Of a stretch of 64,000 nucleotides of DNA, positions 1 through 8,488 are shown in pieces. Under the pieces are notes generated by a model, which was given only the letters and a program-made list of their open reading frames with translations, was not told where the DNA came from and searched no databases. Location of the stretch: positions 124,001-188,000 of the forward strand of contig NZ_AUBC01000007.1 in assembly GCF_000429045.1 (NCBI RefSeq). The letters run 5' to 3'. Source of the DNA: Salinarimonas rosea DSM 21201 (GTDB lineage Bacteria; Pseudomonadota; Alphaproteobacteria; Rhizobiales; Beijerinckiaceae). The number at the start of each line of letters is the position of its first letter. Positions within the stretch are counted from its first letter, which is position 1. The position numbers and the translations under genes were made by a program.

Positions 1-244
1 TCAGGTCGACGATCGGGCGCGAGCCGGTCAGCGCCGCCCCCACCGCGATCCCGACGAATCCGGGCTCGGAGATCGGCGTGTCGACGATGCGCTCGGGGCC
101 GAACTCCTCGACGAGCCCGGAGAGCACCTTGAAGGGCGTGCCGGCCTCGGCGACGTCCTCGCCCAGGAGGAAGATCGTCGGGTCGCGGCGCATCTCCTCC
201 GCGATCGCTTCGTTGACGGCCTTGGCCAGGGTGATCTCACGCAT
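1..244 (-). CDS. 2-oxoacid dehydrogenase E1 component, beta subunit (partial, N-terminus)
   Basis: The first 81 residues are present and the gene runs off the left edge. The N-terminus (MREITLAKAVNEAIAEEM), the RDPTIFLLGEDV stretch and the DTPISEPGFVGIAVGAAL segment are typical of the transketolase-like beta subunits of pyruvate, acetoin or branched-chain 2-oxoacid dehydrogenases. The start codon overlaps the end of the alpha-subunit gene by 8 bases, so the two are translationally coupled. With the alpha subunit it should form an alpha2beta2 ThDP enzyme that decarboxylates a 2-oxoacid and passes the acyl group to a lipoyl E2. Whether E2 and E3 follow cannot be seen. The substrate (acetoin or pyruvate) cannot be decided from sequence alone. 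Confidence 0.93.
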   Translation of the reverse strand, partial: MREITLAKAVNEAIAEEMRRDPTIFLLGEDVAEAGTPFKVLSGLVEEFGPERIVDTPISEPGFVGIAVGAALTGSRPIVDL

Positions 245-1253
245 GATCCAGCTCCTTGCGCCCACGGTCCGCCGTCCCGGGGGTGGCGTAGACGTGCATG
301 TCGACCTCGTGGGCCGGCGGGTAGGCCGCGGCCTCGGCATAGGCGACGGCCTCGGCCGCCTCCCGGCGCACGCGCTCGCCGATCTCCACGAGGGCGTCCG
401 CGTCGGCGATGCCCTCGCCCTCGAGCCACTTGCCGAAATTGAGGATCGGGTCGCGCGTCTCCTTCCAGAGCGCCTCCTCGTCCTTGGGCCGATAGTAGGC
501 GCGGTTGATGTCGCCGACGTGGTGGCCGTGCCAGCGATAGGTGTCGAGCAGCACGAAGAACGGCCCCTCGCCCTTGCGGGCGCGCGCCACGAGATCGCGG
601 GCGAGACGGTTGACCGCGAGCACGTCCTGCCCGTCGACCTGGTGCGTCTCGATGCCGAAGGCGGCGGCGCGGGCGCAGAGGTCGCCCGCCGCCATCTCCT
701 CGGTGCGGGTATACTCGCCGTAGTGATTGTTCTCGCAGGCGTAGACGACCGGCAGCTTCCAGAGCGCCGCCATGTTCATCACCTCGTAGAGCAGCCCCTG
801 GCCGAGCGCCCCGTCGCCGAAGAAGCACACCGTCACCGCGCCGGTGCCCAGCCGCTTGGCCGAGAGCGCCGCGCCGGTGGCGATGCCGGCCGAGCCGCCG
901 ACGATGGCGTTGGCGCCGAGGTTGCCGTTGGCCTGGTCGGCGATGTGCATCGAGCCGCCCTTGCCTCGGCAATAGCCCTCCGCCTTGCCGAGCAGCTCGC
1001 AGAACATCTCCTTGAAATGCGCGCCCTTGGCCACGCAGTGGCCGTGGCCGCGATGGGTCGAGGTGATGTGGTCGGTCGTCTCCAGCGCCTCGCACAGCCC
1101 CACGGCCACGGCCTCCTGGCCGGTGTACATGTGGGTCAGGCCCGGCATCTTGGCCGAGAGGTAGAGCTGGTTGGCGTTGTCCTCGAAGGCGCGGATCCGC
1201 GCCATCTGCTCGTAGAGGCGCAGGTACTCGGCCGTGTTGTCGCTGGCGTTCAT
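237..1253 (-). CDS. 2-oxoacid (acetoin/pyruvate-type) dehydrogenase E1 component, alpha subunit
   Basis: A 338-residue protein of normal length for the family. The ThDP-binding motif begins at GDG (residues 146-148) and ends near CENN (173-176). HRGHGH at 67-72 and the RGKGGSMH segment near 97 are standard for acetoin and pyruvate dehydrogenase alpha chains. The start has a GAGGA ribosome site upstream. It follows the M24 gene by 33 bases and overlaps the beta-subunit start, so it belongs to the long minus-strand operon led by the ribose-type importer. It resembles AcoA-type subunits, but the neighbours (SDR, hydroxyacid dehydrogenase, ThuA) suggest a sugar- or polyol-derived 2-oxoacid as an alternative substrate. 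Confidence 0.93.
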   Translation of the reverse strand: MNASDNTAEYLRLYEQMARIRAFEDNANQLYLSAKMPGLTHMYTGQEAVAVGLCEALETTDHITSTHRGHGHCVAKGAHFKEMFCELLGKAEGYCRGKGGSMHIADQANGNLGANAIVGGSAGIATGAALSAKRLGTGAVTVCFFGDGALGQGLLYEVMNMAALWKLPVVYACENNHYGEYTRTEEMAAGDLCARAAAFGIETHQVDGQDVLAVNRLARDLVARARKGEGPFFVLLDTYRWHGHHVGDINRAYYRPKDEEALWKETRDPILNFGKWLEGEGIADADALVEIGERVRREAAEAVAYAEAAAYPPAHEVDMHVYATPGTADRGRKELDHA

Positions 1254-1286
1254 CGTCGTCCTCGGGTTCTCGGGCGCTCCGGGCCT

Positions 1287-2591
1287 TCAGTAGCGGTTGG
1301 CGATCGGCAGCTCCTCGGCCGGGAACAGGCTGATCACCTGGCAGCCCCTGTCGGTGACGACGACCTCCTCCTCGATGCGCGCGGCGGAGTAGCCGTCGGT
1401 GGCCGGGCAGTAGGTCTCCAGCGCGAAGACCATGCCGGTGCGGATCTCCATCGGGTTCTCCAGCGAGACGACGCGGCTGATGATCGGGCGCTCGTGGAGC
1501 GCGAGCCCGAGCCCGTGGCCGAACTGCAGGCCGAAGGCGGAGAGCTCGTCGGGGAAGCCGAACTCGTGCGCCTCGGGGAAGGCGCGGGCGACGACGTCGG
1601 TGCCCACCCCCGGCTTGATCAGGGCGATGGCGGCATCGAGCCAGTCCCGGCACTTGACGTAGGCGTCGCGCTGCGCGGGCGTGGAGCGGCCGACGTTGAA
1701 GGTGCGGTAGTAGCAGGTGCGATAGCCCTGGTAGCTCTGCAGGATGTCGAAGAAGGCCTGGTCGCCGGGGCGGAAGTAGCGGTCGGTGAAATTGTGCGGA
1801 TGCGGGTTGCAGCGCTCGCCGGAGATGGCGTTGATCGCCTCGACATCGTCCGAGCCCATCTCGTAGAGCATCTTGTTGGCCATCGCGACGATGTCGTTCT
1901 CGCGCACGCCCGGCTTCATCTCCTCCCAGATCATGTGATACACGCCGTCGACCATCGACGCCGCCTGGTTGAGCAGGTGGATCTCGTCGACGTTCTTGAT
2001 CTCGCGCGCGTCGAGCATGACCTGCTGGCCGTCGACGATGTTCAGGCCCGCCTTCTGCAGCTCGAACATCATCGCCGTCTCGGCGTAGTCGAGCCCCACC
2101 GGCATGTCGCCGACGCCCGCCTTGCGGATCAGGCTCGCGATCTCCTCCGCGTAGCGCTTCATCAGCCCGAAGGAGGGCGGGATGGTGCCGCGCATGCCGA
2201 CGACGCCGGCGAGGCAATGCTCCGGGTCGAGCCAGTCGCAGCTCTCGCGATGGTGAACCGCGGCCGAGCCGAAGTCCCAGACATACGGCTCCTCGTCGCC
2301 GGCGAGCAGCGCGAAGCGGCACATCTTGTCGCGCTCCCACTCGCCGATCTTGGTGCCGGAGACGTAGCGGATGTTGTTGACGTCGAAGAGGATCAGCGCG
2401 CCGCAGGGCGAGTTCTTCAAGGCCTGGCGGGCGCGCGAGAGCCGGTAGCGGCGCAGCCGGTCGTGGTCGACGCGCCGCTCGAAGTCGACGGCGGTGTGGC
2501 CGAGCGCGGGGATGTGGCGATCCCAGCGCCAGTTCGGGTCGAGGTCCGCGGGCCTGAGGATGCGCGGGCTGAGGGCGGTGGCTTCGGGCAT
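1287..2591 (-). CDS. M24 (pita-bread fold) family protein with an altered metal site, DddP/creatinase-like
   Basis: A 434-residue protein: an N-terminal creatinase-like domain (about 45-205, with CGALILFDVNNIRYVSGT near 63-80) and a C-terminal pita-bread domain. Aminopeptidase-P/prolidase enzymes bind two metals with Asp, Asp, His, Glu, Glu. Here the first Asp (D282 in FFDILQ), the His (H359 in FGHGLGLALHE) and both Glu (E392 in FALETYCP; E407/E408 in ARIEEEV) are present. The second Asp is replaced by Cys293 (GYRTCYYRTF against the usual GYxSDxTRTF). The long N-terminal part resembles the DMSP lyase DddP branch of M24. Some M24 members, such as creatinase, work without metal, so peptidase activity should not be assumed. 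It lies between the SDR and E1-alpha genes and is probably cotranscribed with them. Confidence 0.82.
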   Translation of the reverse strand: MPEATALSPRILRPADLDPNWRWDRHIPALGHTAVDFERRVDHDRLRRYRLSRARQALKNSPCGALILFDVNNIRYVSGTKIGEWERDKMCRFALLAGDEEPYVWDFGSAAVHHRESCDWLDPEHCLAGVVGMRGTIPPSFGLMKRYAEEIASLIRKAGVGDMPVGLDYAETAMMFELQKAGLNIVDGQQVMLDAREIKNVDEIHLLNQAASMVDGVYHMIWEEMKPGVRENDIVAMANKMLYEMGSDDVEAINAISGERCNPHPHNFTDRYFRPGDQAFFDILQSYQGYRTCYYRTFNVGRSTPAQRDAYVKCRDWLDAAIALIKPGVGTDVVARAFPEAHEFGFPDELSAFGLQFGHGLGLALHERPIISRVVSLENPMEIRTGMVFALETYCPATDGYSAARIEEEVVVTDRGCQVISLFPAEELPIANRY

Positions 2592-2702
2592 GGGGATCTC
2601 CTTCGCGCCCCCTCGCGGGCGGCGCGGCGTCCGCCGGCGCGGACGTGTTCCGGGTGTCGGACGGGCGCCGCGCGTGCTAGCGGGCGCGGCGCGGGGCGCG
2701 GG

Positions 2703-3509
2703 TCACTGCATGACCATGCCGCCGTCGATGAGGATGAGCTGGCCCGTCATGTAGTCGGAGTCCGAGCTCGCCAGGAACGCGGCGGTGCCCACCACGTCCT
2801 GCGGATAGGAGTAGCGCTTCATCAGGATCATGTTGCGCGCGAGGCTGTCCATCGACTCGCCGGGCTTGTCGAACTTGCCGATCTCGACGAGGTCCTTGTC
2901 GAGCTGCTCCCAGAGCTCGGTGCGCACCACGCCCGGCCCGTAGCCGTTCACCGTGATGTTGTGGTCGACGAGGGCGCGCGCGCCGCCGGTGATCATGGCG
3001 AGCACCGCGTGCTTCGAGCAGCAATAGGGCACGACGTCGTCGAAGGTGGTGCGGGAGGCGATGGAGCCGACGTTGATGATCTTGTAGGGCCCCTGCTCCG
3101 GCCCTTGCGCGATCATCTGGCGCGCCGCCTCCTGCATACCGAGCAGCACGCCCTTGGCGTTGACGTTCATGATCAGGTCCCAGTTCTCCTCGTCGATGTC
3201 CATGAAGAACTTCGGCTTGTTGAGGCCGGCGTTGAGGAGGGCGACGTTGAGCGAGCCGAAGGCCTCGACCGCCGCGGCGACGGCGGCGGCATTGTCGGCG
3301 CGCTTGGTCACGTCGAGCTTCAGCGCGATGGCGCGGCCGTTGCCGGCGGCATTGATCCGCTCGGCCACCGCATGCGCGCCGGCCTCGTTGACGTCGCCGA
3401 GGCAGACGTTGGCGCCCTGGGCCGCGTAGTGCTCGGCGATCGCCGCGCCCATGCCCTGGGCGGCGCCGGTGATCAGCACGTTCTTGCCCTTCAGTCTTTC
3501 GCGATCCAT
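2703..3509 (-). CDS. Short-chain dehydrogenase/reductase (SDR), NAD(P)-dependent
   Basis: A 268-residue classical SDR. It has the TGAAQGMG dinucleotide-binding motif (14-21), NAG at 93-95, a catalytic Ser in NVGSIAS (149) and the YCCSK motif (Y162, K166). Near the C-terminus TGQLILIDGGMVMQ is the usual SDR ending. The start is preceded by GGGAGGAG. Aspartate at the end of beta-strand 2 (LGDV, D39) suggests NAD rather than NADP. It sits 26 bases after the regulator-like gene and about 110 bases before the M24 gene. The likely role is oxidation of a polyol, sugar or beta-hydroxy acid in the same pathway as the importer. The substrate is unknown. Confidence 0.92.
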   Translation of the reverse strand: MDRERLKGKNVLITGAAQGMGAAIAEHYAAQGANVCLGDVNEAGAHAVAERINAAGNGRAIALKLDVTKRADNAAAVAAAVEAFGSLNVALLNAGLNKPKFFMDIDEENWDLIMNVNAKGVLLGMQEAARQMIAQGPEQGPYKIINVGSIASRTTFDDVVPYCCSKHAVLAMITGGARALVDHNITVNGYGPGVVRTELWEQLDKDLVEIGKFDKPGESMDSLARNMILMKRYSYPQDVVGTAAFLASSDSDYMTGQLILIDGGMVMQ

Positions 3510-3535
3510 GGTCGTTCTCCTCCCGTGTCGTTGCC

Positions 3536-5341
3536 TCAGTAGCGCCCGGCCGCACGCATCAGCGCGTCGGCACGGGCCTGGGCGTCTTCGAGCGCCGCCG
3601 ACGGCGTCTTGCGCCGACAGAGCATGTCGTGGATCTCCTCGCCGAGGATCGCGGTGATCTCGGCGAATTCGGGGGCCGGCGGACGCGGCCAGAGCTGCAG
3701 CGCGCCGGTGCGGGCCAGGTCGTCGACGGCGCCGACGATGGGCGAGAGCGCGCGCACGTCCGGGTCGGCGCAGACGCTGAAGCGCGGGCATACCCGCGAG
3801 CCGTTGGTGATGTAGAGCTTGCAGGCCTCCGCCGAGGTGAGCAGGCGCACCGCGCTCTCGGTGGCCAGCCGCCGCTCCTGCGAGAGATTGGCGGGAATGC
3901 CGAGCACGTAGCCGCCCACAGGCGCGATCGGACGGCGGCCCGGCGCGGCCGGGTGGGGCACGTATTCCGTCGTGCCGTGGGCCGGGGAAGTCGCGTCGAG
4001 CTCGAAATAGGGCGCGAGCAGCGAGTAGCCGTAGGCCATCGCCACCTCGCCCGACGCGTAGGCCTTCACGCGCTCGAACCAGGACATGCCGAGCACGCCC
4101 GGCGCGGAGACGTCGAGGAGCTCCATCAGGAAGTCCGCCGCGCGTCGCCCGCCCTCGCTGTCGATCATCGGGCGCAGCCGCTCGCCGGTGAGGTCGAACG
4201 GGTCGAAGCCGTCGCCGCGCCGGCGCAGGTCCACCACCGGCTGGCCGAAATCGGCCATGGCGAAGATGAAGCTGTGGCCGAGCGGCGTCCCCCGCGCGCC
4301 GTTCCAGGCGATGCCGCGCAGGTTGCGCGACGGCCGGTGCAGCGCCCGCGCCGCGGCGAGCAGGTCGACGGTGGTGCGCGGCGCCTCGAGCCCCGCCTCG
4401 TCGAACAGGTCGCGGCGGTAGAACAGGAGCTCGGGCGTCGTCTGGATCGGCATGCCGTAGGGCCTGCCGCGGTGCAGGCAGCCGTGCCAGCCGGCCTGGT
4501 GGAAGTCGGCGAGGTCGAAATCCTCGCGCGCGACGCAGTCCTCCAGCGGCGCGAGGACGCCCTTCTCGGCGAACTCCCCGATCCAGGGCAGGTCGACGGC
4601 GACGATGTCGTAGGCGGAGGAGGCCCGCTCGGCATTGGCGAGCGCTTCCAGCCGCAGCCGGTCGATGGAGAGTGCGCGGTTGCGGATCGAGACCCCGAGC
4701 AGATGCTCGAACTGGCGCTTGAGACTGTCCATCGCCATGAAGGTCGGGTCGGCGTGGACCAGGATGCGCAAGGGCCCGGTGATGCCGAGCGGCTCGGTGC
4801 GCGCCGCCGGCAGCGGGATCACCTGCGCCTTCAGGTACGAGCCGCCGAAGTAGTAGTCCGCCACGTCGCCCTTCGCCGCGAGCCCCAGCGCCCGGCCGAT
4901 CGAGAGCTTGATGCGGTGCGCGTAGTCGCCGAAGGCCTCGATCAGGGCCGGGCTCGGGTGCAGCGAGAAGGTCTTGCCCGAGGCCGAGCGCGGGCGCTGG
5001 TCGAGGAGGCCGCGCTCGGTCATGTCGCCGATCCGCCGCATGGCGGTGGCGTAGGGCGCACCCGAGGCGGCGGCGAGGGACGACACCGTGGTGAGCTTGC
5101 CCTCGATGTGGTTGCGCATGAGGAACAGGCTCATGCTCAGGTACGGATCGGGCGTGAACAACGGCAGCACGCTCGCGCCCTCGGCCTCGATCTCCTCGAG
5201 GAAGTCCATGAAGGCGAGCATCTCGTCGGGCGTGAAGGCCTGCCGCTCGCTCGACGGCAGCGCCCCGGCCGGCCGGCGCAGCCGCGGCGGCTGCGCGCCG
5301 AAGCCGTCCTCCTGGCGCGTGCTGCGGCGCATCGTGCTCAT
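3536..5341 (-). CDS. Fusion of an N-terminal winged helix and a type-1 solute-binding-protein domain; probable cytoplasmic regulator
   Basis: A 601-residue protein with no signal peptide. Residues about 35-150 form a winged-helix-like region (LTTVSSLAAASGAPYATAMR, then a wing RPRSASGKTFSLHPS). From about residue 190 the protein matches the MalE-type solute-binding fold: GPLRILVHADPTF, AYDIVAVDLPWIGEFAEKG, GWHGCLHRGRPYGMPIQTT, ELLFYRRDLFDEAG. Such binding domains are normally periplasmic; one fused to a helix-turn-helix and lacking an export signal would be an intracellular ligand sensor controlling transcription. The start overlaps the ThuA stop (ATGA). No other regulator lies in this operon, so it is the best candidate for its local control. 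A catalytic role is not suggested by anything visible. Confidence 0.8.
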   Translation of the reverse strand: MSTMRRSTRQEDGFGAQPPRLRRPAGALPSSERQAFTPDEMLAFMDFLEEIEAEGASVLPLFTPDPYLSMSLFLMRNHIEGKLTTVSSLAAASGAPYATAMRRIGDMTERGLLDQRPRSASGKTFSLHPSPALIEAFGDYAHRIKLSIGRALGLAAKGDVADYYFGGSYLKAQVIPLPAARTEPLGITGPLRILVHADPTFMAMDSLKRQFEHLLGVSIRNRALSIDRLRLEALANAERASSAYDIVAVDLPWIGEFAEKGVLAPLEDCVAREDFDLADFHQAGWHGCLHRGRPYGMPIQTTPELLFYRRDLFDEAGLEAPRTTVDLLAAARALHRPSRNLRGIAWNGARGTPLGHSFIFAMADFGQPVVDLRRRGDGFDPFDLTGERLRPMIDSEGGRRAADFLMELLDVSAPGVLGMSWFERVKAYASGEVAMAYGYSLLAPYFELDATSPAHGTTEYVPHPAAPGRRPIAPVGGYVLGIPANLSQERRLATESAVRLLTSAEACKLYITNGSRVCPRFSVCADPDVRALSPIVGAVDDLARTGALQLWPRPPAPEFAEITAILGEEIHDMLCRRKTPSAALEDAQARADALMRAAGRY

Positions 5342-6069
5342 GCGCGCGCCCTCGAGGGCGTCCTGGCGGGTGTCCTGGCGGCCCAGATCATCCCGCGGCG
5401 GATGATCTCCGTCACCTGCGGCGTCTCGAGGTCGGCCACCGTGTGGCCGATCGAGCAGTAGAACACCCGGCCCTTGTCCCAGCGCCGCGTCCAGGCCACG
5501 GGGATGGTCGCGCCCTCGATCCACCAGAGGTGCTCGCCGGAGAACGTCGTCGTGGCGAGCACCTCGTTCGAGGGGTCGACCAGCATGTAGTACTGCTCGG
5601 AATGGAGGCGGAAGCTGTTGATGCCCTCCACGATCGGGTGGTCGGGCCGCACGATGGTCACGTCGTAGTCGACGAAGTCGTCGGAGGGCACGGGGTTGTC
5701 GGGCCAGCCCGGCGGATGGGCCACGAACTGCCCGCCGATCAGGAAATGGTAGGTCGGCCGGTCGCGGAAGGCGTCGCCCATGTGGCCGTGCCAGCCGGCG
5801 ATGCCGGTCCCGCTCGCGATCGCGGCGAGGAGGCCGTCCTCCTGGGCCTTCGTCATGTTGCCGAACTCGGGCCGGTGCGCCGAGCGCGCGGAGGACCAGA
5901 TCGGCACGACGAGGTCGACGTCGCGCATGGCGTCGGCGTCCTCCAGCGGATCGAGGCTGTCGTGGCTCTCGACCGTGAAGCCGTTCGCGGTGAGGAGATC
6001 GTCCGCCCACTTGCGGAAGGTCTCGGGCGCGTGCCCCTCCCATCCGCCGACGAAGAGCATGGCTTTCAT
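5338..6069 (-). CDS. ThuA-like domain protein
   Basis: A 243-residue protein matching the ThuA (trehalose utilisation, glutamine-amidotransferase-like fold) family. It has MLFVGGWEGHAPE at the N-terminus, GIAGWHGHMGDAFRDRPTYHF near 90-110, a central IVEGINSFRLHSEQYYM segment and VFYCSIGHT near the C-terminus. The biochemical role of ThuA proteins is not settled; they recur in sugar catabolic operons with ribose-type importers and dehydrogenases, as here. It overlaps both neighbours through ATGA junctions (with the HIBADH-like gene upstream and the regulator downstream). No signal peptide is visible. Confidence 0.9.
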   Translation of the reverse strand: MKAMLFVGGWEGHAPETFRKWADDLLTANGFTVESHDSLDPLEDADAMRDVDLVVPIWSSARSAHRPEFGNMTKAQEDGLLAAIASGTGIAGWHGHMGDAFRDRPTYHFLIGGQFVAHPPGWPDNPVPSDDFVDYDVTIVRPDHPIVEGINSFRLHSEQYYMLVDPSNEVLATTTFSGEHLWWIEGATIPVAWTRRWDKGRVFYCSIGHTVADLETPQVTEIIRRGMIWAARTPARTPSRARA

Positions 6070-6956
6070 GATTGCCTCCCCAGGCTACGCATGAAGGGAA
6101 CGACGGCGGCCATGTCCTCCCGGCCGAGGCCGGCGGCGGAGGCCTGCTCGAGCACCGCGCGGGTGACGCGTGCCTGCGGGGTGGCCACGCCGCCCGCCTC
6201 GGCGAGGGCGAGCGCGAGGCCCATGTCCTTGAGGGCGAGGTCGAGCGCGAAGGTCACGGGGTGCGCCTGCGGCTCGAGGTAGAGCGGCTTGCGGTAGCCG
6301 AGCATCGGCGCCGCCGCGGCGGAATTCTCGATCACGGCGAAGGCGTCGCTCGTCGCGATGCCGGCGCTCTCGGCCAGCGCCAGCGCCTCGGCCAGGGCCT
6401 GGTTGAGGCCGTGAATCAGGCTGTTGACGACGATCTTCATCGTGGCGCCGGTCCCGAGCGCGCCGGTCTCGAGCACCACGCGGCCCACGACCGCGAGCGC
6501 CGGGCGGGCGCGGGCGATGTCCTCGGGCGCGCCGCCGGCCATGATGGCGAGCGTTCCCGCCCGCGCCGCATCGACGCTGCCGGAGACCGGCGCGTCGATC
6601 AGCGCCCCGCCGCGCTGCGCCAGCATCGCGCCGAGCCGGCGCACGTGATCGGGCGAGACCGTGGACATCTCGACGAAGAGACGCCCGTCCGCCGCCTCGG
6701 CGAGCCCGTCCGGGCCCGCATGGAGCGCCTGCGATGCGGCGTCGTCGGCGACCATGGCGATCACGACGTCGCTCCCGGCGGCGAGCGCCGCGGGGCTCGT
6801 CGCGACGCGGGCGCCGTTCGCGCGGGCGAACGCCTCCGCCGTCTGCGCCGTGCGGTTCCAGACCGCGAGCGGGAAGCCCGCGTCCGCCAGCCGCGCCGCC
6901 ATCGGCGCACCCATGCGGCCCAGCCCCGCGAAGCCGATGCGGATCGTCGCGCTCAT
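6066..6956 (-). CDS. NAD(P)-dependent beta-hydroxyacid dehydrogenase, 3-hydroxyisobutyrate dehydrogenase family
   Basis: A 296-residue protein with an N-terminal Rossmann motif (GFAGLGRMGAPMAARL, 8-23), the substrate-binding DAPVSGS motif (121-127) and the catalytic Lys K174 in ATMKIVVNSL. The C-terminal all-helical domain includes ALKDMGLAL. Family members oxidise 3-hydroxyisobutyrate, tartronate semialdehyde or related beta-hydroxyacids. Its place between the sugar ABC ATPase and ThuA (four-base overlaps at both ends) argues for a carbohydrate-derived hydroxyacid rather than valine breakdown. The exact substrate is unknown. Confidence 0.93.
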   Translation of the reverse strand: MSATIRIGFAGLGRMGAPMAARLADAGFPLAVWNRTAQTAEAFARANGARVATSPAALAAGSDVVIAMVADDAASQALHAGPDGLAEAADGRLFVEMSTVSPDHVRRLGAMLAQRGGALIDAPVSGSVDAARAGTLAIMAGGAPEDIARARPALAVVGRVVLETGALGTGATMKIVVNSLIHGLNQALAEALALAESAGIATSDAFAVIENSAAAAPMLGYRKPLYLEPQAHPVTFALDLALKDMGLALALAEAGGVATPQARVTRAVLEQASAAGLGREDMAAVVPFMRSLGRQS

Positions 6957-8488
6957 AGCCCGGATATCGCCTGCACGAGGGCGTCCTCCGTCACGCTGTC
7001 GGCATCGAACTCGGCGGCGAGGCGCCCGTGGTAGAGAGCCAGGATCCGGTCCGAGACGCCGAGCACCTCCGGCATCTCGGAGGAGATCATCAGCACCGCC
7101 ATCCCGGCCGCCGCGAGCTCGCGGATCAGCCCGTGGATCTCCGCCTTGGAGCCGACGTCGATGCCGCGCGTGGGCTCGTCGATTATCAGCACCTTCGGCG
7201 CGGTGCCGAGCCACTTGCCGAGCACGACCTTCTGCTGGTTGCCGCCGGAGAGATTGACCACGGGCGTGCGCCAGCTCGGCGACTTCAGCGAGAGCCGCAC
7301 GGCGTAGCGGTCGTAGATCGCCTGCTCGGCGGAGCGGTCGAGCCAGCCCACGCGGGAGACCTCGCCGAGCTGGGAGAGGGACATGTTGTCCCGGCAGCTC
7401 ATGCCGAGCACGAGGCCCTGCTCCTTGCGGCTCTCGGGGGCGAGGGCGATGCCGTGGGCGATGGCGTCCGGCGGGGACGTGATCGAGACGACTTCACCGT
7501 CGCGGCGGATCTCGCCGGCGTCGGGCGCGCGCAGGCCGAAGATCGTCTCGGCGATCTCGGTGCGCCCGGCGCCGATCAGGCCGTACATGCCCACCACCTC
7601 GCCGGCGCGCACGCTGAAGGACACGTCGCGGAACAGGTCGGCGCAGGAGAGGCCCTTCACCTCGAGCGCGACCGGGCCCGGCTCGCGGGCCCGCGCGTGG
7701 CTGCGCGGCTCCAGCGCGCGGCCGATCATCAGGCGGGTGACCTCGTCCTCGTTGGTCCGTGCCGTCTCGAGCGTGCCGCGCACGGCGCCGTCGCGCAGGA
7801 CCGTGATGCGGTCCGACAGCGTGAAGATCTCGTCCATCCGGTGCGAGATGTAGACGATGCCGACGTTCTCGTCCTGGAGCGAGCGGATCACGTCGAAGAG
7901 CACCACCTTCTCGGCGTCGGTGAGCGAGGCGGTCGGCTCGTCGAACACGACGATCTTGGGCGTGAACACGAGCGCGCGTCCGATCTCGACCATCTGCCGG
8001 TTGGCGATCGAGAGCGTCTCCACCTTGTCGGAAGCCGCGAAGCGGCAGCCGAGCCGGTCGAGGATGCGCCCGGCGTCGGCGTAGAGCTTGCGGAAGTCGA
8101 CGAAGCCGAGCGCACGCCGCGGCAGCGATCCGAGGAAGATGTTCTCCGCCACCGTCATCTCGGGCGCGAGCGAGAGCTCCTGGTGGATCAGCACGATGCC
8201 GAGGTGCTTGGCCTCGTGCGGGCCGGACACCCGGATCGGCTCGCCCTCGAGATGGATCTGGCCGCGATCGGCCTGGTGGTTGCCGGCGAGCACCTTCATC
8301 AGGGTCGACTTGCCGGCCCCGTTCTCGCCCAGCAGCGCGTGGACCTCGCCGGCGCGCACCTCGAGCGAGACGTCGTCGAGCGCCTTCACGCCGGGGAACG
8401 TCTTGGTGACGCCGTCGATGTGGAGCAGCGGGGCGCGCGGGGCGAGCTCCGCGAGCTCGGCGGCGGTGTGGTGCGCGAGCGTTCTCAC
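6953..8488 (-). CDS. Sugar ABC importer ATP-binding protein with two cassettes (RbsA/MglA/XylG type)
   Basis: A 511-residue protein with two tandem ABC domains. The first has Walker A GENGAGKST, LSIANRQMVEIGRAL in place of the classical signature and Walker B VVFDEPTASL. The second has the degenerate GLIGAGRTE P-loop normal for this family, the LSGGNQQKV signature and VLIIDEPTRGIDVG. The start is GTG, overlapping the permease stop (GTGA). It energises uptake of a sugar or polyol delivered by the RbsB-like protein through the two adjacent permeases. Confidence 0.95.
   Translation of the reverse strand: MRTLAHHTAAELAELAPRAPLLHIDGVTKTFPGVKALDDVSLEVRAGEVHALLGENGAGKSTLMKVLAGNHQADRGQIHLEGEPIRVSGPHEAKHLGIVLIHQELSLAPEMTVAENIFLGSLPRRALGFVDFRKLYADAGRILDRLGCRFAASDKVETLSIANRQMVEIGRALVFTPKIVVFDEPTASLTDAEKVVLFDVIRSLQDENVGIVYISHRMDEIFTLSDRITVLRDGAVRGTLETARTNEDEVTRLMIGRALEPRSHARAREPGPVALEVKGLSCADLFRDVSFSVRAGEVVGMYGLIGAGRTEIAETIFGLRAPDAGEIRRDGEVVSITSPPDAIAHGIALAPESRKEQGLVLGMSCRDNMSLSQLGEVSRVGWLDRSAEQAIYDRYAVRLSLKSPSWRTPVVNLSGGNQQKVVLGKWLGTAPKVLIIDEPTRGIDVGSKAEIHGLIRELAAAGMAVLMISSEMPEVLGVSDRILALYHGRLAAEFDADSVTEDALVQAISGL

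Noticed and set aside
709-714. A GTATAC sequence
   Set aside because: It lies inside the E1-alpha coding sequence, so it is not counted with the candidate operators.
2628-2645. A 7-bp hairpin (CGTCCGC/GCGGACG) between the SDR and M24 genes
   Set aside because: The stem is short for such GC-rich DNA and has no T-run; the genes read as one operon.
78-5461. Very long plus-strand reading frames opposite the E1, M24, SDR and regulator genes
   Set aside because: They are rich in Arg, Ala, Val, Asp, Glu and His with no domain, and lie antisense to well-supported genes; open antisense frames are expected at about 70% GC.
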